Shown: piece after piece, positions 1 through 9,524 of the stretch
Numbering within the stretch: the first letter of the stretch is position 1
How the letters are laid out: each line of letters opens with the position of its first letter
Origin: Leifsonia sp. Leaf264
GTDB lineage: Bacteria > Actinomycetota > Actinomycetes > Actinomycetales > Microbacteriaceae
Assembly (NCBI RefSeq): GCF_001422325.1
Contig: NZ_LMMR01000001.1
Location: forward strand, 249,256 to 313,255
Length of the DNA: 64,000 nucleotides
Reading direction: 5' to 3'
Position numbers and translations under genes: made by a program
The notes under the pieces: model-generated
The model's input: only the letters and a program-made list of their open reading frames with translations
What the model was told of the DNA's origin: nothing
The model's database searches: none

Positions 1-1958
1 ACTCGCTGGAACTCTGCCTGTTCGACACCAACGATTCCGACTGGGTCTTCAAGACGGTTCCGATGACGCGAGACGGCGACGTGTGGTTCGCGCGCACGCG
101 CTCGCTCTCCCCCGGCCGTCAGTACGCCGTTCGCGCCACGGGCCCGAGTACCCCTCTCGACGCCTTCGATCCCGACCGCCTCCTGCTCGATCCCTACGGA
201 CGCGGCATCACCCGATCGGCCAGCGGATGGCGCTCCGTCGTCGTCGACGACCAGTTCGACTGGCAGGGCATCGAGTCGCCGCGCACCTCGCTCGACCACA
301 CCGTCGTGTACGAGATGCACGTCAAGGGATTCAGCAAGCTCAACCCCGACATTCCGGTGGAGCTGCGCGGAACCTACGCCGGGCTCGCCCACGACGCATC
401 CGTCGCCGCCCTCCAGGATCTCGGAGTCACGGCAGTCGAGCTTCTCCCGGTCCACGCCTTCACCTCGGAGCAGCGCCTCATCAAGCAGGGCCTCGAGAAC
501 TACTGGGGCTACAACACCCTCGGCTTCTTCTCCCCGCACGCTCCGTATGCATCGGATGCGGCCCAGGCCGCCGGGGCCGACGCCGTGCTGCGCGAGTTCA
601 AGGGCATGGTCAAGGCACTGCACAAGGGCGGCATCGAGGTGATCCTCGACGTGGTCTACAACCACACCGCCGAGGAGGGACCCGGCGGCCCGACCACGAG
701 CCTGCGCGGCATCGACAACCGCGGGTACTACCGGCAGGACGCCCACGGCGGGTACATCGACACCACCGGATGCGGCAACACCCTCGACTTCGGCCAGGAG
801 GCTCCGCAGAACCTCGTGCTCGACTCCCTGCGCTACTGGGCCGAGGAGGTGCAGATCGACGGGTTCAGGTTCGACCTCGCCGCCACGCTCGGACGCGGCG
901 CCGACCTGTCGTTCGATGCGCAGCATCCGCTGCTCCAGGGCATCCTGAACGACCCCGTGCTGTCGCAGCGCAAGCTCATAGCGGAGCCGTGGGACATCGG
1001 ACCCGACGGCTGGAAGACCGGCGCGTTCGGCGACGGCTGGACGGAATGGAACGACCGCTACCGCGACAGGATGCGCGACTTCTGGCTCGGTGACATCGCC
1101 CGCGCCCGAGCGACGGGATCGGCCGGCAGCGGCATCGGCCGCTTCGCGACCAGGCTCGCCGGGTCGGCGAACACCTTCTCGCAGGAACGCGGACCGCTCG
1201 CCTCACTGAACTTCATCACGGCCCACGACGGCTTCACCCTCGCCGACCTCACGGCGTACAACCAGAAGCACAACGAGGGCAACGGCGAGAACAACCGCGA
1301 CGGATCGAGCAACAACAACTCCTTCAACCACGGAGTCGAGGGAACGACGACGGATGCCGTCATCCTCGACACCCGCCGACGCGCCATGCGCAACCTGCTC
1401 GGCACCCTGCTGCTCTCAGCCGGGGTTCCAATGCTCACCGCCGGCGACGAGTACGGGCGCACCCAGCGCGGCAACAACAACGCCTACTGCCAGGACAGCG
1501 AGCTCACCTGGCTGAGTTGGAAGCGCGAGGCCTGGCAGAACGACCTCTTCGACGTCACGAAGCGCCTGCTGCAGCTGCGGCGGGAGAATCCGGCGCTGCG
1601 CCCCGTGAACTTCGGGATGTTCGGCGAGACCGTGCCGAGCGCCTCGCAGATGGACTGGTTCAACGACGAGGGGCTGTCGATGTCGGAGGACGACTGGAAC
1701 TCCGCCGACGAGCGCACGCTTCAGTACTTGGCGGCATCCACTCCCGAGTTCGAAGAGTTCAACCGCATCCTGCTGGTCATCCACGCCCTCGAGGAACCCA
1801 CCTCGGTGACGCTGCCGGAACACGAAGGGGTTGCCGGCTACTCGCTGCTCTGGGACTCCTCCGACGACACCCTCGACGACCGCGAGACCGAGTTCGTGCC
1901 CGGCCAGGAGCTGGCCGTCTCCCCCACGTCGATGCAGCTCTACCGCGCTCACGACTGA
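1..1958 (+). CDS. glgX: Glycogen debranching enzyme GlgX (5' end outside window)
   Basis: Cytoplasmic GH13 enzyme of the GlgX/TreX isoamylase type that hydrolyses alpha-1,6 branch points of phosphorylase-trimmed glycogen. The gene enters from the left; its frame is open from base 3, giving 651 visible residues, so only the first part of the N-terminal CBM48 domain is missing. The GH13 barrel is clear: DVVYNH (near base 648), the nucleophile Asp in GFRFDLA (near 862), the acid Glu in AEPWDIG (near 985) and the conserved His-Asp of ITAHDGF (near 1215). The last A of its TGA is the first base of the ybaK start codon, so the two genes are probably co-transcribed. It lies next to glgP, glgE and glgB. 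The names GlgX and TreX cannot be separated from sequence here. Confidence 0.93.
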   Translation, partial: SLELCLFDTNDSDWVFKTVPMTRDGDVWFARTRSLSPGRQYAVRATGPSTPLDAFDPDRLLLDPYGRGITRSASGWRSVVVDDQFDWQGIESPRTSLDHTVVYEMHVKGFSKLNPDIPVELRGTYAGLAHDASVAALQDLGVTAVELLPVHAFTSEQRLIKQGLENYWGYNTLGFFSPHAPYASDAAQAAGADAVLREFKGMVKALHKGGIEVILDVVYNHTAEEGPGGPTTSLRGIDNRGYYRQDAHGGYIDTTGCGNTLDFGQEAPQNLVLDSLRYWAEEVQIDGFRFDLAATLGRGADLSFDAQHPLLQGILNDPVLSQRKLIAEPWDIGPDGWKTGAFGDGWTEWNDRYRDRMRDFWLGDIARARATGSAGSGIGRFATRLAGSANTFSQERGPLASLNFITAHDGFTLADLTAYNQKHNEGNGENNRDGSSNNNSFNHGVEGTTTDAVILDTRRRAMRNLLGTLLLSAGVPMLTAGDEYGRTQRGNNNAYCQDSELTWLSWKREAWQNDLFDVTKRLLQLRRENPALRPVNFGMFGETVPSASQMDWFNDEGLSMSEDDWNSADERTLQYLAASTPEFEEFNRILLVIHALEEPTSVTLPEHEGVAGYSLLWDSSDDTLDDRETEFVPGQELAVSPTSMQLYRAHD

Positions 1959-2443
1959 TGAAACGGACGGATGCCCCTGGCACGCCGGCGACAGTGGCCC
2001 TGACCGCGGCGGGCATAGCGTTCTCGGCACACGTCTACGAGCATGATCCGCGGGCGACGAACTTCGGCACCGAGGCCGCCGAGAAGCTCGGGCTCGACCC
2101 CGAGCAGGTGTTCAAGACCCTCGTCGCCGACGTCGGTGGCACGCTCGTCGTGGCTGTCGTGCCGGTGACGGGGATGCTCGACCTCAAGGCGCTCGCCGCC
2201 GCGGCCGGCGGCGGCAAGGCGGCGATGGCCGATCCGAAGCTCGCCGAACGCAGGTCGGGCTACATCGTCGGCGGCATCAGCCCGATCGGCCAGAAGACCC
2301 CGCTGACGACGGTGATCGACGAGACGGCGATCCTCTTCGACACCGTGTTCGTGTCGGGCGGGCGCCGCGGCTTCGACATCGAGCTCGCGCCCGACGACCT
2401 CGCGTCCATCACCGGCGCGACGTTCGCGGCCATAGCGAAGTAG
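1958..2443 (+). CDS. ybaK: YbaK-family Cys-tRNA(Pro) deacylase
   Basis: Predicted 161-residue trans-editing protein that removes cysteine from mischarged tRNA-Pro. The whole length matches the YbaK/EbsC fold: VFKTLVAD near residue 50, then GYIVGGISPIGQK near 105, the conserved glycine-rich loop of the active site, and VFVSGGRRG near 134. The ATG overlaps the glgX stop by one base, which sets the start and indicates translational coupling. No functional link to glycogen metabolism is known; the pairing looks like simple operon neighbourhood. The gene ends against a large palindromic repeat that separates it from convergent glgP. Confidence 0.9.
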   Translation: MKRTDAPGTPATVALTAAGIAFSAHVYEHDPRATNFGTEAAEKLGLDPEQVFKTLVADVGGTLVVAVVPVTGMLDLKALAAAAGGGKAAMADPKLAERRSGYIVGGISPIGQKTPLTTVIDETAILFDTVFVSGGRRGFDIELAPDDLASITGATFAAIAK

Positions 2444-2458
2444 CCGACGCCACCAGCT

Positions 2459-2612
2459 GCTGATCGAGTGGCGAGCGACGAAGGAGCACACGTATCGAGA
2501 TCCCCCCGACGTGCGGGACGGTGCGGCGTGGTCTCGATACGTGTCCTCGCTGCGCTCGGGCACCACTCGACCAGCGGTAACGCTGGCCGCGCGGGCACCA
2601 CTCGGCCAGCGG
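2459..2612. repeat. Intergenic palindromic repeat, copy 1, with a duplicated arm end
   Basis: An imperfect inverted repeat of about 117 bases (2459-2575) fills the gap between convergent ybaK and glgP. The left arm (2459-2501, with GATCGAGTGG and CGTATCGAGAT) is the reverse complement of the right arm (2531-2575, with TCTCGATACG and CCACTCGACC), around a GC-rich loop at 2502-2530. The last 21 bases of the right arm (2557-2577) recur with a single change at 2592-2612. A second copy of the element lies at 9525-9645. I recall similar sequences in intergenic spaces of Microbacteriaceae, but could not check this. It may work as a two-way terminator, be a REP-like element, or both. Confidence 0.8.
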
Positions 2613-2614
2613 CC

Positions 2615-5182
2615 CTACGCCGTCGCGATCAGGCCCAGGTCGGCGGATGCCGCCATCAGGGCGTTGTGCGGTACGACGCGCACCGTGTAGCCGAACGAGC
2701 CAGCGCGGCCGAGCTTCACCGTTCCGGTGAACAACGTCGGCTTTCCGGCATCCGGAGTCGCACCGTTCCCGGAGACCGGCTCGAGGGCGAGCCTCTGCAC
2801 ATCGGTGAGCTCGTCGCCTTCGCCACTGCGACCGTAGACGGCCTCGACGATCACGTCACCGGGCGTCAGGCCGCCCAGGTGGATGTGCGCACGCAGGTGC
2901 AGCTCGTCGCCCACCTGGGGCACCGATGTCATCCCGCCGGACTCGACGTGGGCGACGGAAACCCCCGGCCACGCGGCATCGACCTTCGCTCGCCAGGCCG
3001 CCAGCATGCGCCCGCCCTCGAAGTGATCTGCGGAGAGGGCCTTCTCGGCGGCAGCGGCGGGAACGTAGAGCGCCTGCACGTACTCGCCGACCATGCGGTC
3101 GGCCGACAGCGCCGGCGACAGGGTGCGAAGGGTGTGACGGATCGAGCGCATCCAGCTGCGCGGGATGCTGTCGTGGTCGCGGTCGTAGAACCGTGGCGCG
3201 ATCTCGTGCTCGATGAGGTCGTACATCGCCTCGGCCTCGCGCCTGTCGCGCTCGGCCGGATCGGTGACCTCGGCCGACGGGATCGCCCAGCCGTTCTCGC
3301 CGTCGAAGAACTCGTCCCACCAGCCGTCGAGGATCGACAGGTTGAGCACACCGTTGAGCGCTGCCTTCATGCCCGAGGTGCCGCAGGCCTCCAGCGGCCG
3401 GAGCGGGTTGTTGAGCCAGACATCGGTTCCCGGATACAGCGTCTGGGCCATGGCGATGTCGTAGTCGGGCAGGAACACGAGGCGCCCGCGGATCTCGGGC
3501 TCGGCGGCGAACCGCACCAGCTCCTGGATGAGCCTCTTGCCCTCGTCGTCCGCCGGATGAGACTTGCCCGCGACCACGATCTGGATCGGCCGATCAGGGT
3601 GGGTGAGCAGGGCGCGCAGCCTGTCGCGATCATGCAGCATCAGCGTGAGGCGCTTGTACGTTGGCACGCGGCGCGCGAAGCCGATGGTGAGGACGTCGGG
3701 GTCGAGCACCTCGCCCGTCCACGCCGGTACCGGGCCAGTCGGGTTCTGGCTGCGCCAGGACTTCGCCGTGCGGCGCCGGGCGTCCTCGACGAGGTCCGCG
3801 CGCATGGCATTGCGCACCGCCCAGAGGTCGAGGTCGGTGAGTTCGTTCGACGTCCAGTCGACGGCGGTCGTGTCGGAGGTTCCGAAGGTGCGCTCGGCGA
3901 GGTCGAGCAACCGGGGATTCGTCCAGGTCGGCGCGTGCACGCCGTTGGTGACCGAACCGATCGGCACGTCGGCGGGGTCGAACCCCGGCCAGAGGCCCGA
4001 GAACATGCCGCGGCTCACCTGTCCGTGCAGCTTCGACACGCCGTTGGCACGCTGCGCCAGCCGGAGCCCCATCACGGCCATGTTGAAGACGTCCTTCGTC
4101 CCGCCGTCGTACGACTCGGCTCCGAGCGCGAGCACGTCGTCGACCTGTACTCCCGGCAGGAGGTCGGTGGAGAAGTAGCGGGTGATGAGAGCGGCATCGA
4201 AGCGGTCGATGCCCGCTGGAACCGGGGTGTGAGTGGTGAACACGGTTCCCGCGCGCACGACCTCGAGCGCCTCGGGGAACGACAGGCCCTCGCCGATGAG
4301 ACCGGCGATGCGCTCGAGGCCGAGGAAGCCGGCGTGGCCCTCGTTGGTGTGGAACACCTCCGGTGCCTCGGTGCGGGTCAGCTCCGACCAGGCGAGCACG
4401 GCGCGCACCCCGCCGATGCCCAGCAGGATCTCCTGCAGGAGCCTGTGCTCTCCGCCACCGCCGTACAGCCTGTCCGTGATCTGGCGCAGGTCGTCGGCGT
4501 TCTCGGGGATGTCGGTGTCGAGCAGCAGCAGGCGCACCCGACCGACGGCGGCCTGCCAGATGCGGGCGTGTAGGGCACGGCCGTCGGGCAGCGCGATGGA
4601 GATCTGCAGCGGCGAGCGGTCGGGGCGGCGCAGCACTGCGAGCGGAAGGCCGTCGGGGTCGAGGGCCGGGTAGCTCTCGAGCTGCCATCCGTCGGCCGAG
4701 ATGGCCTGGGTGAAGTAGCCCGCCTTGTAGAACAGGCCGACGGCCACGAGCGGGATCCCCAGGTCCGATGCGCTCTTCAGGTGATCACCGGCGAGGATGC
4801 CGAGGCCGCCCGAGTACTGCGGCAGCGTCGCTGCGATGCCGAACTCCGGCGAGAAGTAGGCGATGCGGGCCGGCTTCTCCCCCTCGAGGTGCTGGTACCA
4901 GCGCGGCTCCTCCAGATACGAGGTCAGCTCGTCCCGCAGTTGCTCGGCCCAGCCGACGTAGCCGTCGTCGGCGGCGAGCTCGTCGAGCCGCTCGCGACTG
5001 ACCTCGCCGAGCAGGGCGATCGGATCGTTGCCGACGGCACGCCAGACGGTGGGGTCGATCCGTTCGAACAGGCGTCTGGTCGGCTCATGCCATGACCAGC
5101 GGAGGTTGCCGGCGAGGGCTTCCAGCGCGCCGAGGCGCTCGGGGAGGACGGCACGGACGGTGAACTTGCGGATGGCCTTCAC
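2615..5182 (-). CDS. glgP: Alpha-glucan (maltodextrin/glycogen) phosphorylase
   Basis: PLP-dependent GT35 enzyme of the actinobacterial GlgP type, 855 residues, which releases glucose-1-phosphate from alpha-1,4-glucan ends. Near the N terminus is a DUF3417-type region (FTVRAVLPERL, NLRWSWHEP). SPEFGIAATLPQYSGGLG follows near residue 110, and the PLP-lysine motif EACGTSGMKAALNG near 600. The GTG at 5182 was chosen because a TAGGGT -10 box ends seven bases upstream (leaderless), and because the protein family begins here; longer in-frame starts up to 5227 exist. It is divergent from glgE-glgB, as in mycobacteria, so storage and breakdown can be controlled from one short region. The stop abuts the palindromic repeat. 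Confidence 0.94.
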   Translation of the reverse strand: MKAIRKFTVRAVLPERLGALEALAGNLRWSWHEPTRRLFERIDPTVWRAVGNDPIALLGEVSRERLDELAADDGYVGWAEQLRDELTSYLEEPRWYQHLEGEKPARIAYFSPEFGIAATLPQYSGGLGILAGDHLKSASDLGIPLVAVGLFYKAGYFTQAISADGWQLESYPALDPDGLPLAVLRRPDRSPLQISIALPDGRALHARIWQAAVGRVRLLLLDTDIPENADDLRQITDRLYGGGGEHRLLQEILLGIGGVRAVLAWSELTRTEAPEVFHTNEGHAGFLGLERIAGLIGEGLSFPEALEVVRAGTVFTTHTPVPAGIDRFDAALITRYFSTDLLPGVQVDDVLALGAESYDGGTKDVFNMAVMGLRLAQRANGVSKLHGQVSRGMFSGLWPGFDPADVPIGSVTNGVHAPTWTNPRLLDLAERTFGTSDTTAVDWTSNELTDLDLWAVRNAMRADLVEDARRRTAKSWRSQNPTGPVPAWTGEVLDPDVLTIGFARRVPTYKRLTLMLHDRDRLRALLTHPDRPIQIVVAGKSHPADDEGKRLIQELVRFAAEPEIRGRLVFLPDYDIAMAQTLYPGTDVWLNNPLRPLEACGTSGMKAALNGVLNLSILDGWWDEFFDGENGWAIPSAEVTDPAERDRREAEAMYDLIEHEIAPRFYDRDHDSIPRSWMRSIRHTLRTLSPALSADRMVGEYVQALYVPAAAAEKALSADHFEGGRMLAAWRAKVDAAWPGVSVAHVESGGMTSVPQVGDELHLRAHIHLGGLTPGDVIVEAVYGRSGEGDELTDVQRLALEPVSGNGATPDAGKPTLFTGTVKLGRAGSFGYTVRVVPHNALMAASADLGLIATA

Positions 5183-5189
5183 CCGACTC

Positions 5190-5195
5190 ACCCTA
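5190..5195 (-). promoter_or_regulatory. Leaderless-type -10 box of glgP (TAGGGT)
   Basis: TAGGGT fits the actinobacterial TANNNT -10 pattern and ends seven bases before the glgP GTG, so transcription should begin at or next to the start codon. The same bases also read as a weak Shine-Dalgarno sequence (AGGGTGAG), so a short leader cannot be excluded. No convincing -35 box is seen. Confidence 0.55.
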
Positions 5196-5255
5196 TGGCC
5201 GTGATGTGACCGGCGTGTAAACGTCAAGCCTCAGCGCGCCGTGCCCCGATCGCGC

Positions 5256-5261
5256 TACGGT
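5256..5261 (+). promoter_or_regulatory. Leaderless-type -10 box of glgE (TACGGT)
   Basis: TACGGT ends six bases before the GTG at 5268 with no ribosome binding site between them. This decides for the 5268 start over the upstream GTG at 5241. It faces away from the glgP -10 box about 60 bases away, making a compact divergent promoter pair. Confidence 0.55.
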
Positions 5262-5267
5262 CGGACA

Positions 5268-7304
5268 GTGAGCTTCACAACAGTGTCAGCAGGCCGTATC
5301 CCCGTTCTCGACCTCTCGCCGCAGATCAACGACGATCTCTGGCCGGCGAAGGCCTTCGTCGGCGAGGTGGTGCCGTTCCGTGCGACGGCCTTCCGCGAGG
5401 GCCACGATCTCATCGGCGTCGAGCTCGTCATCACCGACCCGACCGGGGCGGCTTCGGTCCACCGGATGAAGCCCCTCGCGGCCGGCACCGACCGCTGGGA
5501 GGCGCAGGTGCAGCTCGACGTGCAGGGCGAGTGGACGTGGCGGGTGCGCGCCTTCGCCGACGACTTCGAGACCTGGGTGCACAACGCCGAGCTCAAGGTA
5601 CCCGCCGGTGTCGACGTCGAGCTCATGTTCACCATCGGCGCCCAGCTCCTCGCCGGCGCTGGTGCCGACAAGGCTCGCCCGCTCGCCGATCGCCGCCTGC
5701 TGAGCGCCGCTGCGAAGAAGTTGAACGACGTGGCGAGGACCGATGCCGCACGCCTGGCCGTGTCGGCCGATCCCCGACTGCACGAGATCATCGGGAGGTA
5801 TCCGGTGGCGAGCCTCGAGACGCACTCGGCGCAGCGCGTGATCCGCGTCGAACGCACCAGGGCCGGCCGTGGCTCCTGGTACGAGTTCTTCCCGCGCTCC
5901 GAGGGCGCGAAGAAGCTGCCCGACGGGTCATGGAAGAGCGGTACGTTCCGCACGGCGGCCAAGCGGCTTCCCGGCGTGGCCGCGATGGGCTTCGACGTCC
6001 TCTACCTGCCGCCCATCCACCCCATCGGCCGCGCGTTCCGCAAGGGCCCGAACAACACCCTCGACGCCGGTCCGAACGATCCGGGCTCGCCGTGGGCGAT
6101 CGGTTCGGCCGAGGGCGGGCACGACGCGATCCACCCCGACCTCGGCACCCTCGCCGACTTCCGCTACTTCGTCGGCAAGGCGCGGGACGCCGGCCTCGAG
6201 ATCGCCCTCGACTTCGCCCTGCAGGCGTCGCCGGATCACCCGTGGGTGACGGAGCATCCGGAGTGGTTCACCACGCTGCCCGACGGGACCATCGCCTTCG
6301 CCGAGAACCCGCCCAAGAAGTACCAGGACATCTACCCGATCAACTTCGACAACGACCCCGAGGGCATCCGCCAGGAGTCGCTGCGGCTGATCAGGCACTG
6401 GATCGCCCAGGGTGTACGCATCTTCCGAGTCGACAACCCGCACACGAAGCCGCTCGACTTCTGGGAGTGGCTCATCGGCACGGTGAACGCCGAGAACCCC
6501 GACATCGTGTTCCTCGCCGAGGCCTTCACCAGGCCGGCGCTGCTGCAGGGCCTCGCGAAGGTCGGCTTCCAGCAGTCGTACACCTACTTCACCTGGCGCA
6601 ACACGAAGGAGGAGCTCGAGGAGTTCCTCACTTCCCTGTCGACCGAGACGGCCGACTTCCTTCGACCGAACCTGTTCGTGAACACGCCGGACATTCTCAC
6701 CGAGTACCTGCAGTTCGGTGGTCCCGCCGCCTTCACCATCCGCGCCGCCCTCGCCGCGACCATGGCCCCGACCTGGGGTGTCTACTCGGGCTTCGAACTG
6801 TTCGAGGCCGTCGCCCGCCCGGGCGCTGAGGAGGCCATCGACAACGAGAAGTACGAGTACAAGCCCCGCGACTTCGCGGCAGCGGAGAAGTCGGAGCGGT
6901 CCCTCGCACTCTTCATCGGCATCCTGAACCACATCCGCTCGACGCATCCGGCGCTCGGCCAGTTGCGCAACATCCGTTTCCACGCCAGCGACGACGACTC
7001 CGTGCTGGTGTTCTCCAAGCACCTCGACGGCGCCTTCACGCCGACGGGCGAGTCCGACTCGATCATCGTGGTCGCCAACGTCGACCCGCACTCCGTCCGC
7101 GAGACCACGGTGCACCTGGACCCGACAGCGTTCGGCCTCGACGCCGACGCATCGTTCGAGGTGCACGACCTCGTCACGGGGTCGGCCTGGACCTGGGGTG
7201 CCCACAACTATGTGCGCCTCGACTCGTTCACCACCCCCGTGCACATCCTGCACGTCCGCCCCGTCTCGACGACGGATGCAGCATCGAAGGGACTCCCCGC
7301 ATGA
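5268..7304 (+). CDS. glgE: Alpha-1,4-glucan:maltose-1-phosphate maltosyltransferase GlgE
   Basis: GH13 subfamily 3 enzyme (678 residues) that extends alpha-glucan with maltose units from maltose-1-phosphate. An N-terminal beta-sandwich (PAKAFVGEVVPF, FREGHDLIG) leads to a helical insert, then the barrel. Catalytic features are the nucleophile Asp in FRVDNPHTKP near residue 388 and the acid Glu in LAEAFTRP near 418; YFTWRN near 440 is also typical. The start is set by the leaderless -10 box; an upstream in-frame GTG (5241) is less likely. The stop overlaps the glgB start (ATGA), so both are one operon. No trehalose synthase or maltokinase (treS/pep2) lies nearby, so maltose-1-phosphate must come from elsewhere, for example from GlgM- or TreS/Pep2-type activities outside the window. 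Confidence 0.95.
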   Translation: MSFTTVSAGRIPVLDLSPQINDDLWPAKAFVGEVVPFRATAFREGHDLIGVELVITDPTGAASVHRMKPLAAGTDRWEAQVQLDVQGEWTWRVRAFADDFETWVHNAELKVPAGVDVELMFTIGAQLLAGAGADKARPLADRRLLSAAAKKLNDVARTDAARLAVSADPRLHEIIGRYPVASLETHSAQRVIRVERTRAGRGSWYEFFPRSEGAKKLPDGSWKSGTFRTAAKRLPGVAAMGFDVLYLPPIHPIGRAFRKGPNNTLDAGPNDPGSPWAIGSAEGGHDAIHPDLGTLADFRYFVGKARDAGLEIALDFALQASPDHPWVTEHPEWFTTLPDGTIAFAENPPKKYQDIYPINFDNDPEGIRQESLRLIRHWIAQGVRIFRVDNPHTKPLDFWEWLIGTVNAENPDIVFLAEAFTRPALLQGLAKVGFQQSYTYFTWRNTKEELEEFLTSLSTETADFLRPNLFVNTPDILTEYLQFGGPAAFTIRAALAATMAPTWGVYSGFELFEAVARPGAEEAIDNEKYEYKPRDFAAAEKSERSLALFIGILNHIRSTHPALGQLRNIRFHASDDDSVLVFSKHLDGAFTPTGESDSIIVVANVDPHSVRETTVHLDPTAFGLDADASFEVHDLVTGSAWTWGAHNYVRLDSFTTPVHILHVRPVSTTDAASKGLPA

Positions 7305-9517
7305 CACGAGACGACGCCGAGGTCGCCCTGGGCCTGCCCGAGCTCTCCCCCGAACTGCTGGCCACCCTCGCCGCCGGCAGCCACTTCGACCCGCACTCCG
7401 TGCTGGGCCAGCACCTCGTCGACGCAGCCGGCGTCGGCGACCCGGCCACTGTCATCCGGGCGCTGCGTCCGCTCGCCGAGAGCGTCCACGCCGTGCTGCC
7501 CTCCGGCGCCCACATCGAACTGGCGCACATCGGCCACGGTATCTGGCAGGGCGTCAGCGTGCTCGGAGTGCAGGACTACCTGCTCGACACTCTCTACGCC
7601 GATGGCACTCACTGGATCGCCGACGACCCGTATCGCTACCTGCCATCCATCGGCGAACTCGATCTCCACCTCATCGGCGAGGGCAGGCACGAGCGGCTCT
7701 GGGACGTGCTGGGGGCGCACTACCGCGACCACCTCGGCGTCACGGCCAGCACCCGCGGCACCTCCTTCACCGTGTGGGCGCCCCGCGCCCGCGCCGTGCG
7801 CGTCATCGGCGACTTCAACGGCTGGGACGGCACCCAGCACTCGCTGCGCAGCATGGGCGGGTCGGGGGTCTGGGAGATCTTCGTTCCCGAACTGCACCCC
7901 GGCAGCGCCTACAAGTTCGAACTGCTCACCCAGGGCGGCGAGTGGGTGCGGCGCGCCGACCCGATGGCCAGGTACACGGAGGTTCCGCCGGCAACGGCAT
8001 CCGTCATCGGAGAGTCCTCCTACACCTGGAACGACGGCGAGTGGATGGCGAACCGCGCCGCCCACGACGTGCACGACGACCCCATGAGCGTCTACGAGCT
8101 GCACTTCGGTTCCTGGCGCCCCGGGCTGAACTATCGCGACGCCGCCGACCAACTCATCGAGTACGTGAACGAGCTGGGCTTCACGCACGTGGAGTTCATG
8201 CCGCTGGCCGAGCATCCGTTCGGCGGATCGTGGGGCTACCAGGTCACCGGCTACTACGCCGTGACCAGCCGCTACGGCCACCCCGACGACCTGCGCTACC
8301 TCATCGATCGGCTGCACCAGGCCGGCATCGGCGTGCTCATGGACTGGGTTCCCGGGCACTTCCCGAAGGACGAGTGGGCCCTCGCCAACTTCGACGGCGC
8401 CCCGCTCTACGAGCACCCCGACCCCCGCCGCGGCGAGCAGAAGGACTGGGGCACGCTGGTGTTCGACTTCGGTCACCGCCAGGTGCGCAACTTCCTCGTC
8501 GCGAACGCGTTGTTCTGGCTCGAGGAGTTCCACGTCGACGGCCTGCGCGTCGACGCGGTCGCCTCGATGCTCTACCTCGACTACTCCCGCAAGGAGGGCG
8601 AGTGGGAGCCGAACATCCACGGAGGACGTGAGAACCTCGAGGCGATCTCGTTCCTGCAGGAGGCGACGGCGACGGCCTACAAGCGGAACCCTGGCGTCGT
8701 GATGATCGCCGAGGAGTCGACGAGTTGGCAGGGAGTCACGGCGCCGACCTCGGCCGGCGGTCTCGGCTTCGGCTTCAAGTGGAACATGGGCTGGATGCAC
8801 GACTCGCTCCAGTACATCCAGGAGGACCCGATGTACAGGTCCTACCACCACAGCGAGATCACCTTCTCGTTCCTCTACGCCTTCAGCGAGAACTTCATGC
8901 TGCCGATCAGTCACGACGAGGTCGTGCACGGCAAGGGCTCACTGCTGGCGAAGATGCCGGGCGACCACTGGCAGAAGCTCGCCAACGTGCGCGCGTACCT
9001 CGCCTTCATGTGGGCCCACCCCGGCAAGCAGCTCCTGTTCATGGGGCAGGAGTTCGGCCAGCCCTCGGAGTGGAGCGAGGAACGCGGACTCGACTGGTGG
9101 GTGCTCGACCAGCCCAGCCACCGCGGCCTCTTCGATCTCGTCGGCGCCCTCAACAGGGTCTACCGCGATAACCCGAGCCTGTGGGCCCTCGACAACGATT
9201 CCAGCGGCTTCGAGTGGATCGACGGCGGCGCCGCCGAGCAGAACGTCGTCTCGTTCCTCCGTCGTGACCGCAGCGGCGACGTCATCGCCTGCGTCATGAA
9301 CTTCGCCGGCAACCCGCACAGCGACTACCGCGTCGGACTGCCGTTCACCGGTCGCTGGGACGAGATCATGAACACGGATGCCGAAGCCTACGGCGGTTCG
9401 GGAGTCGGCAACCTGGGCGGAGTCGAGGCGACGGCCACACCGTGGGCCGGGCGACCGGCCTCGGCCGCGGTCACGCTGCCGCCGCTCGGCGGGCTCTGGC
9501 TGAAGCTGCGGCGGTAG
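7301..9517 (+). CDS. glgB: 1,4-alpha-glucan branching enzyme GlgB
   Basis: Introduces alpha-1,6 branches into the linear chains made by GlgE. The 738 residues hold an N-terminal extra domain, a CBM48 domain (FTVWAPRARAVRVIGDFNGWDG near residue 155-175) and a GH13 barrel. The nucleophile Asp is in GLRVDAV near 415, the acid Glu in IAEEST near 470 and the transition-state His-Asp in ISHDEVVHG near 537. A C-terminal beta-domain follows. The ATG overlaps the glgE stop by four bases. The gene ends just before the second copy of the palindromic repeat. Confidence 0.95.
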   Translation: MTRDDAEVALGLPELSPELLATLAAGSHFDPHSVLGQHLVDAAGVGDPATVIRALRPLAESVHAVLPSGAHIELAHIGHGIWQGVSVLGVQDYLLDTLYADGTHWIADDPYRYLPSIGELDLHLIGEGRHERLWDVLGAHYRDHLGVTASTRGTSFTVWAPRARAVRVIGDFNGWDGTQHSLRSMGGSGVWEIFVPELHPGSAYKFELLTQGGEWVRRADPMARYTEVPPATASVIGESSYTWNDGEWMANRAAHDVHDDPMSVYELHFGSWRPGLNYRDAADQLIEYVNELGFTHVEFMPLAEHPFGGSWGYQVTGYYAVTSRYGHPDDLRYLIDRLHQAGIGVLMDWVPGHFPKDEWALANFDGAPLYEHPDPRRGEQKDWGTLVFDFGHRQVRNFLVANALFWLEEFHVDGLRVDAVASMLYLDYSRKEGEWEPNIHGGRENLEAISFLQEATATAYKRNPGVVMIAEESTSWQGVTAPTSAGGLGFGFKWNMGWMHDSLQYIQEDPMYRSYHHSEITFSFLYAFSENFMLPISHDEVVHGKGSLLAKMPGDHWQKLANVRAYLAFMWAHPGKQLLFMGQEFGQPSEWSEERGLDWWVLDQPSHRGLFDLVGALNRVYRDNPSLWALDNDSSGFEWIDGGAAEQNVVSFLRRDRSGDVIACVMNFAGNPHSDYRVGLPFTGRWDEIMNTDAEAYGGSGVGNLGGVEATATPWAGRPASAAVTLPPLGGLWLKLRR

Positions 9518-9524
9518 CTCACCC

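Noticed and set aside
2468-4573. Open frame of about 700 codons antisense to glgP
   Set aside because: It lies wholly opposite a clear GlgP gene, has no recognisable domain and reads as Arg/Val/Gly/His-rich shadow sequence typical of high-GC genes.
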